From positions 24,389,818 to 24,453,817 of the forward strand of contig NC_079419.1 in assembly GCF_026213295.1 (NCBI RefSeq): a stretch of 64,000 nucleotides of DNA, given 5' to 3'. The notes below the pieces were generated by a model. It did no database searches. It was given only the letters and a program-made list of their open reading frames with translations, and was not told the DNA's origin. The translations under genes and the position numbers were made by a program. Origin of the DNA: Gadus chalcogrammus. Taxonomy: Eukaryota > Chordata > Actinopteri > Gadiformes > Gadidae. The first letter of the stretch is position 1. The number at the start of each line of letters is the position of its first letter. Shown piece by piece: positions 1 through 53,131 of this stretch.

Positions 1-1655
1 TACACACAATAGTGAATTACGATACCGCTACAGAAGCCCCCTCCAGAGTTCACTCCCCCGAACAGTCAAGGCCAACGGGGAGGAGACCTGAGCACCCGCC
101 CGAAACGGCTGGGCCGGTCGGGTCCAAAATGCTTGGGCTGATTTTTTATCCGCCCCTGCTGATGGGCATCATGGCGGATGAAGACGTACTCCGCCGTCCG
201 CAGGCTGGGTGGCGGCGAAAGGCTTGTGTGTGAGGTGGGCAACAGGGCAAAACCCCGGACCCTGTTCTGGAGCGAGGCCCGCTCCTGGGCCGCCGATCAG
301 GGAGCTGTGGCGATGGGGACGAAATTCCCGGGAACCCGCCGCGGCTTCCCGTTAACCAGCTAGGCCGACAAAGCCCGCAGGTCCTCCTTAGGGGCAGTCC
401 GGAGACCCAACATATCGACCCAACCATCATCCATAAGGCTGGCCCAGAGTGCAGCTTTCAAGGAGCAATGAAACCACTCACACAACCCATTAGCCTGTGG
501 GTAATAAGGTAGTTCAATGGAGCCACACACCCAGGCCCCCGGCAACCACATTCCTCAGCTCGGAAGTAAACTGAGGTCCCCTGTCAGAGGAGACGCCAGA
601 AGGGGGGCAAAACCGGGAGACCCAGGTACCTATGAATGCCCGGGCCACGTCAGAGGCCGTAGTGGATGCCAGTGGGACGGCCTCCGGCCAGCGGGTTGTC
701 ATGTCCACCGATGTCAGGAGGTAGGTGAACCCGTCAGAGGGCGGCAGGGGCCCCCACCAGGTCCACAAGAACGTGGTAAGACCGCCGTTTCGTCACTGGA
801 AGATGCACAAGTGGAGCCATCACATGCCGATGCACCTTGTTGTGCTGGCAAACCACAAAGGCCCGAGCCCAATCCCGAATTACCTTTTTAAGACCATGCC
901 AGAACTTCCCGGCCACCAGCTGCTGCGACGGCCTCCGCCTATGGTGGGTGAATGGCATCAAAATCCTGACACCACCAACTACCGGGCACAACCGGCCTTG
1001 GCTGTCCAGTCGAAACGTCACACAGGAGCTTGGCACCGACGATGTCAAATGTAATATCTCCCAAACTGAGGCCCGTGACAGCTGACCTCGGAGCCTGGAC
1101 CTCCGGGCTGGAGGCCGCCTGATCACCTGCAATTCCCAGGTGGACAGCTCCTGCGATGGCCCGGGAGAGGTAATCAGCCAAGTGGTTGTTCTTACCCGCA
1201 ACATGGCGGATGTCCATTGTAAACTCCGAGTTGTAGGCCAGCTGGCGCTGCTGACGGGCAGACCATGGCTCTGAAACCGTGTCCCCAAAGGTCCAGTCAA
1301 GGATATGTTCAGCGGTCTTGCCCTTTAGTGCTTCGTACAGGGGCCGGATGAGCCGGGCCGCATGGGGAACAAAACTGTGGTAAAAATTCACCATCCCCAA
1401 AAACTCCTGCAGGACCCGAACTGTGAGAGGGCACTGGAAGTCCGCTACTACGGCCACCTTCGATGGCAGGGGAACAGCCCCATCCTTGGTGATGGGGTGG
1501 CCAAGGAAGTCAATGGAGATCCGGCCAAACTGGCACTTGGCTCGATGAAAACTAAGCCATGCTGGCTGTGCCACTCAAAGAGGGTTTGCAGATGCGTCAA
1601 GTGCTCCGCCTTGGAGTTGCTGGCGATCATGATGTCATCCATGATGTTATGATGT
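1..1655 (-). pseudogene. Decayed Ty3/gypsy retrotransposon pol fragment
   Basis: Reading down the minus strand: the end of the reverse transcriptase palm (MDDIMIAS near 1640), RT thumb (DFLGHPITKDG, FLGMVNFYHSFVP), the tail of RNase H (HVAGKNNHLADYLSRA near 1180), the integrase catalytic core ([28 protein letters not shown] near 580) and the integrase C-terminal region (AEYVFIRHDAH near 170). The parts lie in at least four frames, so it is dead. Most of RNase H is missing: the text jumps from the start of the domain (LDWTFGDT) straight to SARQQRQLAYNSEFT. The element may continue past the left edge. Confidence 0.9.
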
Positions 1656-1719
1656 CATTCATGATGTCATTCCAACAAATACAGAGTCACAGAATATGAA
1701 AAAAGATTTTTTTCCCATT

Positions 1720-2025
1720 ACAGGCCAGAGGAGGGCCAGAGGAGGGCCAGTGGAGGGTCTGAGGAGGGTATGAGGAGGGCCAGAGGAGGGTCTGAGGAGG
1801 GCCAGAGGAGGCCCAGAGGAGGGTCTGAGGAGTGCCAGAGGAGGGTCTGAGGAGGGCCAGAGGAGGGTCTGAGGAGTTCCAGAGGAGGGTCTGAAGAGGG
1901 TCTGAAGAGGGCCAGAGGAGGGCCAGAGGAGGGTCTGAAGAGGGCCAGAGGAAGGCCAGAGGAGGGTCTGAAGAGGACCAGAGGAGGGTCTGAAGAGAGC
2001 CGGAAGGGGCCAGAGGAGGCCAATT
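1720..2025. repeat. Purine-rich minisatellite
   Basis: Tandem imperfect copies of GGGCCAGAGGAGGGTCTGAGGA-type units of roughly 11-22 bp, almost free of pyrimidines on the plus strand apart from CC and CT dinucleotides. The long minus-strand reading frames here (Ser-Ser-Gly-Pro repeats) are products of the repeat, not genes. Confidence 0.9.
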
Positions 2026-2280
2026 TCAACCAGATCCGTCTCAGAAGCGGTACGGCAGCAAAGCGGCAGTGATCCGTACTGCAATCCACACTAGAAGCGG
2101 TCCAGACACCTTCCGGCTGAGATATGGCTCAGCAAAGTCACAGGATGACACAGTGTTTTTTCCACCTCGAGGATAAAAAAATCATCATCTGTTGACTCTG
2201 CGGAATTGGCGGAAAGTGTAAACTGATGAATACTCATAGACTATGCTACGTGATTGGCAGGGAGCTCCTCCGGCGGCGGG

Positions 2281-2496
2281 ATTCTGCATACGGCAACAAT
2301 CCCTTTCTCCTCACTGTCGCATTTTAATCTTGACTTAAGAGTTAAGTTATTTTCCCCGAATACCTTCTCAACCCCCACTATGAGTCTTTACCTGTTGTGG
2401 AAGTACCAGAGAGTCTGAGAACCCGACGCAGTCTTTAAGATTCATAATATCAGAGAATATCCCCGTCAGTTCGGCCTCGGCGTAATGAATGAATAA
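2281..2496 (-). repeat. Dispersed repeat family, copy 1
   Basis: The reverse complement of this segment shares long blocks with the copies at 34975-35415 and 47847-48290: CTGACGGGGATATTCTCTGA, TGGTACTTCCACAACA, AGTAAAGACTC(G/A)TAGTGGGGG, GGAGAAAGGGATT. It is a non-coding interspersed element, probably a DNA transposon derivative. Its ends are not defined. Confidence 0.75.
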
Positions 2497-3589
2497 AGAT
2501 CAGAAAAACGACGGAAGAAAAAAACATTTGTTTTGAGGTGCCTGATGTTACTACTTTACAACTGTCGTGGAAATATCAATCATAACTATAAATATACAAT
2601 CACATACAAATTATATTAACCTTGTTTATATAATTATTACATTAGAAGGAACTGTATTCATTCTCCCTGTATCTTAAAACACATCCCTTCCTCAACTGGA
2701 GCCAGCCAGTCTGGTATTGAGATCAGGCCAATCTACTGACTTCTTTGTTGTGTAAACTGCTTACAGCCATGTCTTACAGACCTGCAGACATGTCCAATAT
2801 CCACCTATTGTATTACAAATTTACTTGGCCTAAGGTCACTCCCACTCCCTACCCACAATGAAGAAGTTTGCCTATAAGAATCTTATTCACCTATTGTCTC
2901 TTCGAATGTGTTCTTGGTAACCTTTGGAGCCAGTACTTTTCCCATGATCATGCCTTAAGATTAAATCAAATATTTCGCTGTCCGACGTGTCCGTGAGAGA
3001 ACTTTCTCTTCATCAACAACCTTGTTGATGAACAACATTTATAAAATCATGTAGGCCTACTTTTAATTCAGCCTCGGGAGAAATGTGTTGGACTGTTTTC
3101 TTAACAGGTAGGCTTTCAGATAAAAATAAGTAATGCTCTCTGTGAGTCTGTAGCAAATCCTACGTCGTAATTGTTGTAGTATTCTATCATTACCTAGGTG
3201 CCACTCATTAGAGACACATAGATGGACTGTATGATATTACCCTGTAGGTGAATTGCATAGGGCTCGATGTGAGCTCATGAATATTCATGAGCAAATTCAA
3301 ACAGATTGGCTGTTGAAGTGTTCTAAGACACGGCTGCGAACCAACAACCTTCAAAAACAGAAGAGGCGAGTATCGTAAATGAAGTGCCGGTTTGGGGACG
3401 GTTTCTTTGCCGTGCTGCAACCATAGCCAGTGGAATAGCCTACATTGACTAGAATGGTTTCTATTGTCTGCGGCGAACGTTTTACTGCCATGATGCTTCT
3501 TAGAGGGATCTGGTGGAAATTGGCCTTTAGTCTCTCCTCCTTCTCTGCCCCTCCTCTCACTTTCTTCTCTCTGTGCCTACATCATTCAT
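2497..3589. other. Intergenic stretch, no gene seen
   Basis: AT-rich sequence with no supported exon. It has one compact inverted repeat at 3012-3033 (TCATCAACAA-CC-TTGTTGATGA). The block 2700-3010 looks like an LTR or other transposon relic, but I could not assign it. Confidence 0.4.
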
Positions 3590-3595
3590 TCTCTC

Positions 3596-3659
<64 letters not shown>
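3590..3659. repeat. (CT)n microsatellite
   Basis: Nearly pure CT array of about 65-70 bp. Confidence 0.97.
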
Positions 3660-4966
3660 CCTTATATAATTGACTAGGATCAGCAGTCTCATAATGTTCT
3701 TCATTTAATCCTCCCCCAGAGGTTTCTACATTGTGTGGCTGTACCATAATGCTGAGTAAAGAATATATGCTTTAGCTACCAGTCACCCAGGTGGGAAGGT
3801 TGGAAAGGTTTGGAGGGAAAGCCTTGGCTTTGGAAACCATCAAAACTCAAAGCATTCATTTTAGTTCTGCATTCTACAGCTTTGAGAATGGATCTGATTT
3901 GAGTTGTTATTGTAATTCAAAGACTCCACCGTAACTTACCGATATGGCTGCTCGGTTAACTAGGTCTCATGAAGAAGAAAGTAACAGAGTAGAGAGTGTT
4001 ACGGCCTCCTCAGGTACCACCAACAAGAGGACCCCATGGTTTCACCCTCTGTTATGTCCACAATAATCCTAGGTCAGTGAATAATGCGTTCATGTTCAGG
4101 CTTTGGATTCCAAGCCCCAATGTCCTCTCTACCTTAATACCGCCCCTAATCCTTACCTGTTCAATAATAAAATCAGAATAGGATTGCTCTTTATTCATTT
4201 AAATGAGCTACATAGCAATTGGGTGCTATGTTAATGTTATGGGGGCAAAACAGGTGAACATACTAGTCTCCTTCCCCAAACCTGGGATACAAGAAGCGGT
4301 ATAGTATACACTGCTTCCATATAGATAATGCACTTCATAACACAGCCAACATTTGGGTTGCATAAAGCCTTTATGTGGGACCCACATATCCATCCAATCA
4401 GACCCAATCATCAATGTGTCTTGTCTTATTTTTTATCATTATTTGCGGAACTTACTGGACTTCTTAGGGTTGGAAAGGCTAAACGTTATTCATTATAGGG
4501 ATGACACCAACTGAAGGAGATGTCTTGTTTTTCCAAACCTGTCTATTCAATTCAATGTGTCGGTCGCCATGGCTAATGGTAAACTCGATGGAATACTGCC
4601 ATTCCTTTACAAGATAGCTGTTATTCCGTCTTGGCTACCAAGCAAAACATTAGCATGACGCTACATAATGAAGGCCTTGAATCGCGTAAAATGAACACAG
4701 CGCAGCGCCTTCACATAAATCATATATGACTTACCACACAATTATTGTTATAACCCTGTTTGTGATTTCTTCTACTATAATAATGAATCTGCTGCACTCT
4801 CATCTCCGTGCCAACAATTTCCATCTTGAGTCACAAGCTTTTTTTGTGAACACATAATCCTCCCTGTATGTGTGTCTGTGTGTGTGTTCCCCAAGCCCTC
4901 CTCAACTAATGGATGTTATTGAATATCTGAAAATGTATATCCAACATGTACACACACAAACACACA
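3660..4966. other. Intergenic stretch, nothing recognised
   Basis: No splice-consistent exon, RNA gene or transposon protein was found on either strand. Confidence 0.4.

Positions 4967-5040
<74 letters not shown>
4967..5040. repeat. (CA)n microsatellite
   Basis: Pure CA array of about 72 bp. The TH-repeat and CV-repeat reading frames across it are artefacts. Confidence 0.97.
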
Positions 5041-5042
<2 letters not shown>

Positions 5043-5428
5043 ATTCGCCAGAATTGCACACCCCTCCTGAACCTCTGAAGGAAACGTGTTGTCGGGTTGA
5101 TTGCAATCAGGCCCTACATCTGGTGGCTATGGACAGCAGCAGCGCTCGTCTCTCTGCTGTAACATGAAGTGGTACTTTATCTACCCCCCCCGTCCCCCCG
5201 TCCCCGTCACTCAGTACCTGCATTGGAAAAAGTGAATTAATACCCAGGGTTGGGGTTGGTCTGTGTGGGGAGTGGGGAGTGGGTTGTGTGCATATGGGAG
5301 TCAGTTACTTGCCGGGGTATTAGATAATTCAATAATGACCTAGAAATGCCCACCCACACACCCACACACACCTACACCCACATAGGGCCGCTGATTAGCC
5401 TGTGCTCGTGTGCATGTTTATAGGAACT

Positions 5429-5430
<2 letters not shown>

Positions 5431-5485
<55 letters not shown>
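5431..5485. repeat. (CT)n microsatellite
   Basis: Pure CT array of 55 bp, followed 20 bp later by the perfect inverted repeat CCTGTCCTG-CAA-CAGGACAGG (5505-5525). Confidence 0.97.
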
Positions 5486-5488
<3 letters not shown>

Positions 5489-5525
5489 CATAGGGGCACA
5501 CTACCCTGTCCTGCAACAGGACAGG

Positions 5526-6295
5526 TCCACAGGTTACCACCTTGTAGACGCCACTGCTGCGGGAGCCAGGGGTCGTTGTGGTTCCTGGAAGACATAGCAT
5601 GACAGACAGGAGACAGGAAGGATTTGCTGAGTAGTTCTTCAAGGAAAGGGTTCAAATCCGGGATAGCTTTTAAGAGAGTTTATTGTTAAAGTAGGCATGT
5701 TTCGGCATGGTAACTGACTATTGAACGAAAATCTAGGAATCGAGTCGAACACGTGTGAGAGATAATAACTCTGGCTACTACGGGCCATGGGCCTTAGCCC
5801 ATGGCCCCTCGCGGGTGTCGCTGAAAATCTCTAACGCTCTCCACCTAGTGTGCACAGGTAGAGACCGTCAAGTGGGCGTGGCCTAGTGGGCGTGGTGGCT
5901 TCGGCTTCTTCAGGTGATGCCTTCTGTGGTGGAGCAGCCTTCAATAAGGTCTTGCTCCCCTTGTGGCTATGTATAGTATTTACGGCTTATATGTTTGGTC
6001 CTGCTTCATTGGGTCTATGTGTGGGTAGCTTAGATTCTTAAAATACGTAACAGACTGCAGCGGAGCACGGATTAACCAATAGAAGGATTCCCACACATAC
6101 AAAACACACACACAGCATATATTGGTTACCTCCATTGATTGTTTAATTTCTCCATCACATCAATTTTCAATTTTTGGAACAAATGCTTTGGACAACCCCA
6201 AATCATTCCTCTTAGGGCTCTCCCCATATTCCACTATAGATTTGTAATTTAAACAATACAAAATAATACTGACTGTATTGGCTCAGCTCGTAAGT
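5526..6295. other. Intergenic stretch with a perfect palindrome
   Basis: No gene recognised. An 11-bp perfect inverted repeat GGGCCATGGGC-CTTA-GCCCATGGCCC lies at 5782-5807. A B-box-like GGTTCAAATCC near 5649 has no matching A box, so I do not call a tRNA or SINE. Confidence 0.4.
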
Positions 6296-6305
6296 CACAC
6301 ACACA

Positions 6306-6384
<79 letters not shown>
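6296..6384. repeat. (CA)n microsatellite
   Basis: CA array of about 88 bp with one early interruption. Confidence 0.97.
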
Positions 6385-6388
<4 letters not shown>

Positions 6389-6496
6389 ACACCAGCACAT
6401 GCATAGAGACATAGAGACATGCACACACATACACATGATTACTTACACCATAAACAGTTCACATACACATGGAAACATATGCATGACGACCCCCAC

Positions 6497-6642
<146 letters not shown>

Positions 6643-6818
6643 ACAAACACAAGCACACATACAAAGACACAGAATGTGTGCACTCGTTATGAAGAATTTA
6701 AGCAACACAAAGGGGCCGGCAGAACACAGGCTGAACCAGAAGAGCAGAGGACGGATAACAAGACACACGAGAGACAGGGGATGGAAACGAATGCAAACTA
6801 CTGTCTGTGGTTGGAGGA

Positions 6819-6822
<4 letters not shown>

Positions 6823-6886
<64 letters not shown>
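6823..6886. repeat. (GA)n microsatellite
   Basis: Pure GA array of about 64 bp. Confidence 0.97.
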
Positions 6887-6887
<1 letters not shown>

Positions 6888-9572
6888 TTTAAAGGGAGAG
6901 ATTGAGGGGGCAAGATGGATACTGAGAAGGAAAGAGCACCTTGTGATCAGACCCCAGGAACAGTGCATACTTCCGCAATCCACCAGTGCTCAGCGGCCAA
7001 GCCTGGTATTGCGGCTGTTTAAGCGGGCTGTGGACGGGTCTCTCGATTCAAGGAGTCCCACAAGTAGATATCGCCATTTACTCCAACACAATTAGGGAAC
7101 AGGAATGTGTCTCCGCAAATAAATTGTGGATATCAATCAAAGGCTCATAATTAACTTTATACCATATACTAATAAAATGGACGTTTTCTCTTTTCAAAAC
7201 GCCACCTCAAGCGTTTTATTTTATTTATGTATTTTTTTGCAGGAGAAGGAGGGGTGGGCAGCTGAAAGGAGTCGTAGTGAAACAAATGTTGTTTCAGCCC
7301 GGCATAATAATTGTTAAATAATTATTGTTGTCCAGATGGCAGGAGGAGTGTAATTTAAAGATCACACATAGAGAATCATCCGGGGGGTTATTAACTTATA
7401 CTTCCATGGTCAGTAAACAATGCGACTGTGCTCCCTCAGACCTCTCGCTTATGATGCTATAATGCTAACAATGCTAGTTAACGAGAATATTTCTGCATCC
7501 GGCACGTCATGCATTATGGCGTGGCTAGGCGCCCATGATGCGGAAGCAAATCTCTCCTTGATGTTCCCCTGCTCCATTGAGCAGTTTTCATAGGAATGAA
7601 TGGGCGGCCATGTTTTAGTCCGCTGTCCTTTCTTTAATCGGTCCATGCTTGTGATCCACTTCTTAACCTTTTACCTCTCGCACCCTCCCTCCACAGACCT
7701 CTCTTTGACCAATTACCTGTTTGTATACAAGACCATCCATCTGCCTCTCCACCAGCTAGGACTTCCAACCACCATTTGGATTCCCGCTGCAGCATGTCGA
7801 TGGGGCAAGCAAGGCCACGCTTGTTAATCCCCCATTAGGTGGGGAGGGGACAGCGCAAGCGTAGGAGGGTTAACTGCGGAGGAGGGGGGGGGGTTCGGCG
7901 GGGGGAGGGCTGCTCTGTTTGGTGCCGTTGATTGATGGAGGTGAGGCATAGCGGCCGGCGTGTGTTCGGTCAGGGAGATCAAGGACTCGTAGCGCTGCGC
8001 CGCATTGATCAACCTCCCAAGCAGGATGCAGACGGAGCACACACACACTGCACAGGAGTGAACACACTATTCATCCCGACCTCCGCATGTGTGCCGGCTC
8101 CCACATCATCACACGCACACAACATCAGACACACACACCAACACACACGTTGCGCCGGCACTGATTTTTCCTTTTTTTCTTTCTTTAATTAAAAAATACA
8201 TTTATATATTCGGCAGCTTGAACTTGTTGCCCAGAAACACAAGGAAAAGAGAACAAATAAAGGACAAAAAGGTTGGTACAAAATATATTTTCTTTTTTAA
8301 AATAAAGCAGAAATCCTTATCAAGGTCCTCTGGGGAAGACCAGCGCAGAAACACAGCAACGGTAAAACTGAAAACCAGAACATCATGGAGAGACGGGAGG
8401 TTAACACAAAGACATGGTACTCAACAGGACTTCACTTCAAAAACAGAATCATAAAAAACAATCAACACTATTTTTGAGAGCTGATCGAAAAAGGACCTCT
8501 TCTATGGCGTCTTAAATACCTTAAAAAAACAGCAGCTGGGGTATGAAGAATTAAGGAAGGACAAAGTGGGGAGGCCGAGCTGTCCCTCCTGTTCCTGACA
8601 AACATCCTGATCAGCTTTTCACTGGAATCATGCGGCCTACACAGAGAGGATCTCTGTCTCCATTATGAACAGGGAGAACAAGATGACCCAGACAGAAGAA
8701 CTTCACCAGTCCGCTGCTCCGTGATGACGGACAACAACCATTACAGCTTTAGCCGAAGTTGACGGGTGAACTAGGGTTGAGGTTTGCTGGTTCGGTCTAG
8801 CAGCCATGTTGAATAGAGAAATAACAAACAGCTCCCCGGTAACCCCATGAACAGAATGATCTTTACCACTTGGTCATTCTTAAAGATATCAGAATCTTGG
8901 TAAGAGAGTAAGAGACAACATATCCATTTTAAAAACAATCTCTCTCTCTCTCTGGTTTGCCAACAGATTACAATGAGACATGACCGCTGGTCTCTGCCTT
9001 CTCTGGTCCTGGGACGGGCTCAACTCCAGACGCTGAAAGCTACGCAATGTCTTTTGACTACCTTTTCATTTGGAGATGTCTAGGTTTCTTTGTGTGCGTG
9101 CGTGTATGTGTGTGTGTGTATGTGTGTGTGGGGGTGTATGTGTGTGTGTCTGTGTCTGTGGTGAGGGGTCCATTGATGTTGTGACAGACAGATGCATGTC
9201 ATTATTTCCATGATTCATGACTCTTTTCTAAAAGTATCGCAGGCAAAACAACCAGGAAGTTATACAAATAAAATAAAACCCCCGCAGCTCAGAGCTGACG
9301 TCCCCAAACTGGATCATCTCCTCCGCTAAGACGGCAGACAAACAGCAATGTCATGCTTTAAAGGGGGCTTAATATCCATCAGGCCTGTGCATTAGGGTGC
9401 AGAATCGCAGAAATAAACAAGTTAGCTGCCTGGGGGCTTTTTCCTCTGAAGGACTCTGCGTATAGGAGTCAGTGTCGACTCTGAGGCAAAAAAAAGAATA
9501 CAGGAAGGAACCTTCTGCACAGTACTGTACTGTTCGATGATGCTTTACTGAAGGAAACAAAAAGGCGGCCTT
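6887..9572. other. Intergenic stretch, no gene recognised
   Basis: Holds a G-run at about 7880-7915, a short (CT) tract at 8939-8954 and an imperfect (GT) tract at about 9093-9163. The part from 8200 to 9500 is free of recognisable transposon protein and could be untranslated or regulatory sequence, but nothing in it proves that. Confidence 0.35.
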
Positions 9573-10577
9573 TTGAAGAAGGAACACAACACAAAACAAC
9601 AGAGAGTGGAACTAACTGTGGGAAAGATTATTGTGGGCTGTCACGTCCCGGCACTGTCACGGGACGTGACAGTGCCGTCGGCCTACGCGGACGTGGGGAC
9701 GGGCCGGCCCTGCATGCTGGCGACATGTTGGGCCAAGGAAGCGTCAGGGTGCCCAACCGTACCTGCGAGAGTCATGTCCAAACAGACGCAGGCCATAGTA
9801 GACACTGGCAGCATGGTCACCCTCCTCCGGCCCGACCTGGCGGGGGGAAGGGAAGGGTCACCAATGGAGGTGACATGCGTACACGGGGACACACAAACTT
9901 ACGAGACCTGCCACGTGGTCGTCCGGACACCACAGGGGGTGTTCACGGCTAGGGCAGGGGTCGTGCCACCCCTCCCGGTGCCGTTCCTAATTGGGAGGGA
10001 TTGCCCGATATTCCGTCGGCTTTGGGACCCGGCACTAGAGTCCCGGGGCAGGAGAAATGCGGTCGCCGCCGCGGCAGGAGAGGCAGCCGCCGCCGGCGCA
10101 GCGGGAGACGAAGCGGCGGGAGACGAGGCGGCGGGAGACGAGGCGGCGGGAGACGAGGCGGCGGGAGACGAGGCGGCCGGAGACGAGGCGGCCGGAGACG
10201 AGGCGGCCGGAGACGACGCGGCCGGAGACGACGCGGCCGACGCGAGGGACGCAGCCGTCGCCGCAGGAGACACCCGGCCCCGGCGAGACACCATCCTGGG
10301 CGGGTCCCTCGGCTACCTGGGGCTTGGACAAAGGGTGGAGGAGTGTGGCATCCCGCCACGTGGTCCTCGGCCTGGACGGGCCCGGGGTACCGTGGAGGAC
10401 GGGGTGTACCACCCCCACCCACCAGCCGGCGATGGAGAGCAGCCCTTTCGGCACCCCAATCAGGGTGATTGGGGGACACCTGGCCGAAAGCACGGGAGCC
10501 ATTTTAAAAGGAGGCACAGCACAGCACAGCACGGGCACGGGAGCAGGAAGGAAGTGCTCGTGGCAGTGAGAGCCTAG
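9573..10577 (+). pseudogene. LTR-retrotransposon retropepsin ORF (truncated pol remnant)
   Basis: A 334-codon open frame. Its middle is an aspartic protease of the Ty3/gypsy type: QAIVDTGSMVTLLRP holds the catalytic DTG (about residues 77-79), followed by VTCVHGDTQTY and LPVPFLIGRDCPIFRRLW. A repeat of AGDEA follows (15-bp unit, about nine copies, 10104-10235). The frame then runs into what looks like a 3' LTR. No reverse transcriptase, RNase H or integrase lies between protease and LTR, so an internal deletion probably removed most of pol. The N-terminal codons cross a strong palindrome (9639-9676), so the true start is doubtful. It is a transposon relic, not a host protease gene. Confidence 0.75.
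9639..9676. repeat. Overlapping perfect inverted repeats
   Basis: Two interlocked palindromes: TGTCACGTCCCG (9639-9650) pairs with CGGGACGTGACA (9660-9671), and GGCACTGTCAC (9650-9660) pairs with GTGACAGTGCC (9666-9676). Only one hairpin can form at a time. Confidence 0.9.
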
Positions 10578-10720
10578 AGGCCCACGGAGGCCCGAGAGAC
10601 CGCATCTCCTTTATGGTTTGATTGTTAAGTTGATTGTTAAATAAATGGCTGAAATGGCTAAAACCCGAAGGTCAAGCGAGTTTTGTCCGTGGAACCCGGT
10701 CCAACCGAGGACCGGGATAC

Positions 10721-10723
<3 letters not shown>
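10344..10723 (+). repeat. Probable 3' LTR of the retropepsin-bearing element
   Basis: A purine tract (AAAGGGTGGAGGAG) is followed by TGTGGCATCCCG. The segment ends CGGGATACCAC, the inverted match of the start. It includes AATAAA near 10640. An (AT)n tract of about 38 bp follows directly. No second LTR copy is visible in the window. Confidence 0.6.

Positions 10724-10762
<39 letters not shown>
10724..10762. repeat. (AT)n microsatellite
   Basis: Pure AT array of about 38 bp. Confidence 0.95.
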
Positions 10763-10766
<4 letters not shown>

Positions 10767-11842
10767 CCTCTTAGTGCAGCTCAAAGGTCATTACTAGGGC
10801 GAGAATAGACATCAATATGATTTATATCTGTCTTTCAGTTGTGGATGTTTCCTTTCTGCTAGCGTTTTTATTTATCAGGTGTCCTCATCATTTTGTGCAG
10901 AGTAAATTGAATTGGGCTGAGGCGATTCTCAATTTCTGTCCATTCCTCCCCCATGATAAGGCTTCAAACCCGGGGTCAAACATGGGAGGAGCCCACAGAC
11001 CGACCCTGTGTCCACGGCAACAAGCTGATATCCTACTAGAGGAGCGGAAGTGAGCAGATATCCATCACCGCCTGCAAATTGACAAGAAAAGCACACATTG
11101 GACTCAACTCATTTACTGTTTTACTCTTTAAAGTGTTTCTAAAGGAAATTATTTGAGAAAACATTTTTGGAGTAAAATGTTACATTAAAGCAGAAATCAC
11201 ATTAGATAACGCAGTCATAAGCATTAACTTCGTTAATTAAGAGTTAAATGAACGTCTCTCATAATTTACCGATGTTGTTCATGTTCACGCAAGTTGTTTA
11301 TTTAAACTATGTTATGGTGTTCATGTTAACTAAGTTATTCATTATTGTATTATGGTTATTATGGTTTAGGTTGACCCTAACTAAGTAGTGAATTACAATA
11401 TAGTATACAATCCTAACCCACCACTCCTAACCTTTAACCCTATGCTATTGCTATATAGTAGGGCCTACAACTTCATTACCTAATATGAATTAAGGGTTAA
11501 TTAATATACACTTATTGCAAAGTGTTACCAATTAATTTAGGATTCTATCGGTCCTGCTATGCCATTCATACTGACATGGTTTATCATCAGGAAAGAGAAA
11601 TTAGGCAGGACGAAGGAGAACTAAGATTTATCTTAAATTATTGAACACTGTGAACTCATCCAGAGGCCTTGATAATAGGAAACTGCTTCAAGATTATGAA
11701 AAGATTAGAAATTCTAGATTAGCAAACCATGGGTCAGGTAAATAGTCTAGTCCAAGTAACAAAAATAATGTAAATTAACTTAATTTAACTGAAATACCTT
11801 TGTTATTAGATAACCTTTAGTAACCTGTCCGTTAGCCCAGGC
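10763..11842. other. tnk2 3' flank / probable 3' UTR region
   Basis: Sequence downstream of the tnk2 stop codon on the minus strand. AATAAA on the gene strand at 11297-11302 is one candidate poly(A) signal. The block 11200-11520 resembles an AT-rich transposon relic. No other gene seen. Confidence 0.35.
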
Positions 11843-51702
<39,860 letters not shown>

Positions 51703-51736
51703 CTTGAGGTTGTGAGGATCGATCTAGTGAAGGACG

Positions 51737-52896
<1,160 letters not shown>

Positions 52897-53131
52897 CCAG
52901 TCTGGTGCTACATATAGCAGTGTATTGTGTGTATCTATTTGAGTATGTATGTGTTTATTTGTGCGTCCATGCCTGCACAGCACACACAAACAAATCTTTT
53001 TTCGGCTCCATCACTTCTTCACCTTCCACCATACCCGCTTTCACCACACAAACACCCTTAGTCACACTCACATGCACACACTCCTACACACGTTCACGCA
53101 CACACACAATCACACACTCTCACACACACAC

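Noticed and set aside
2700..3060. A further LTR (TATAAG, AATCAAAT and a TTGTTGATGA palindrome)
   Set aside because: No matching second LTR, no primer site and no target duplication were found, so the call is not supported.
5640..5670. tRNA-derived SINE from the B-box-like GGTTCAAATCC
   Set aside because: No A box at the right distance and no second copy in the window.
9573..10577. A host aspartic protease gene
   Set aside because: The DTGS motif and its context are those of a gypsy retropepsin, and the frame runs into an LTR-like segment.
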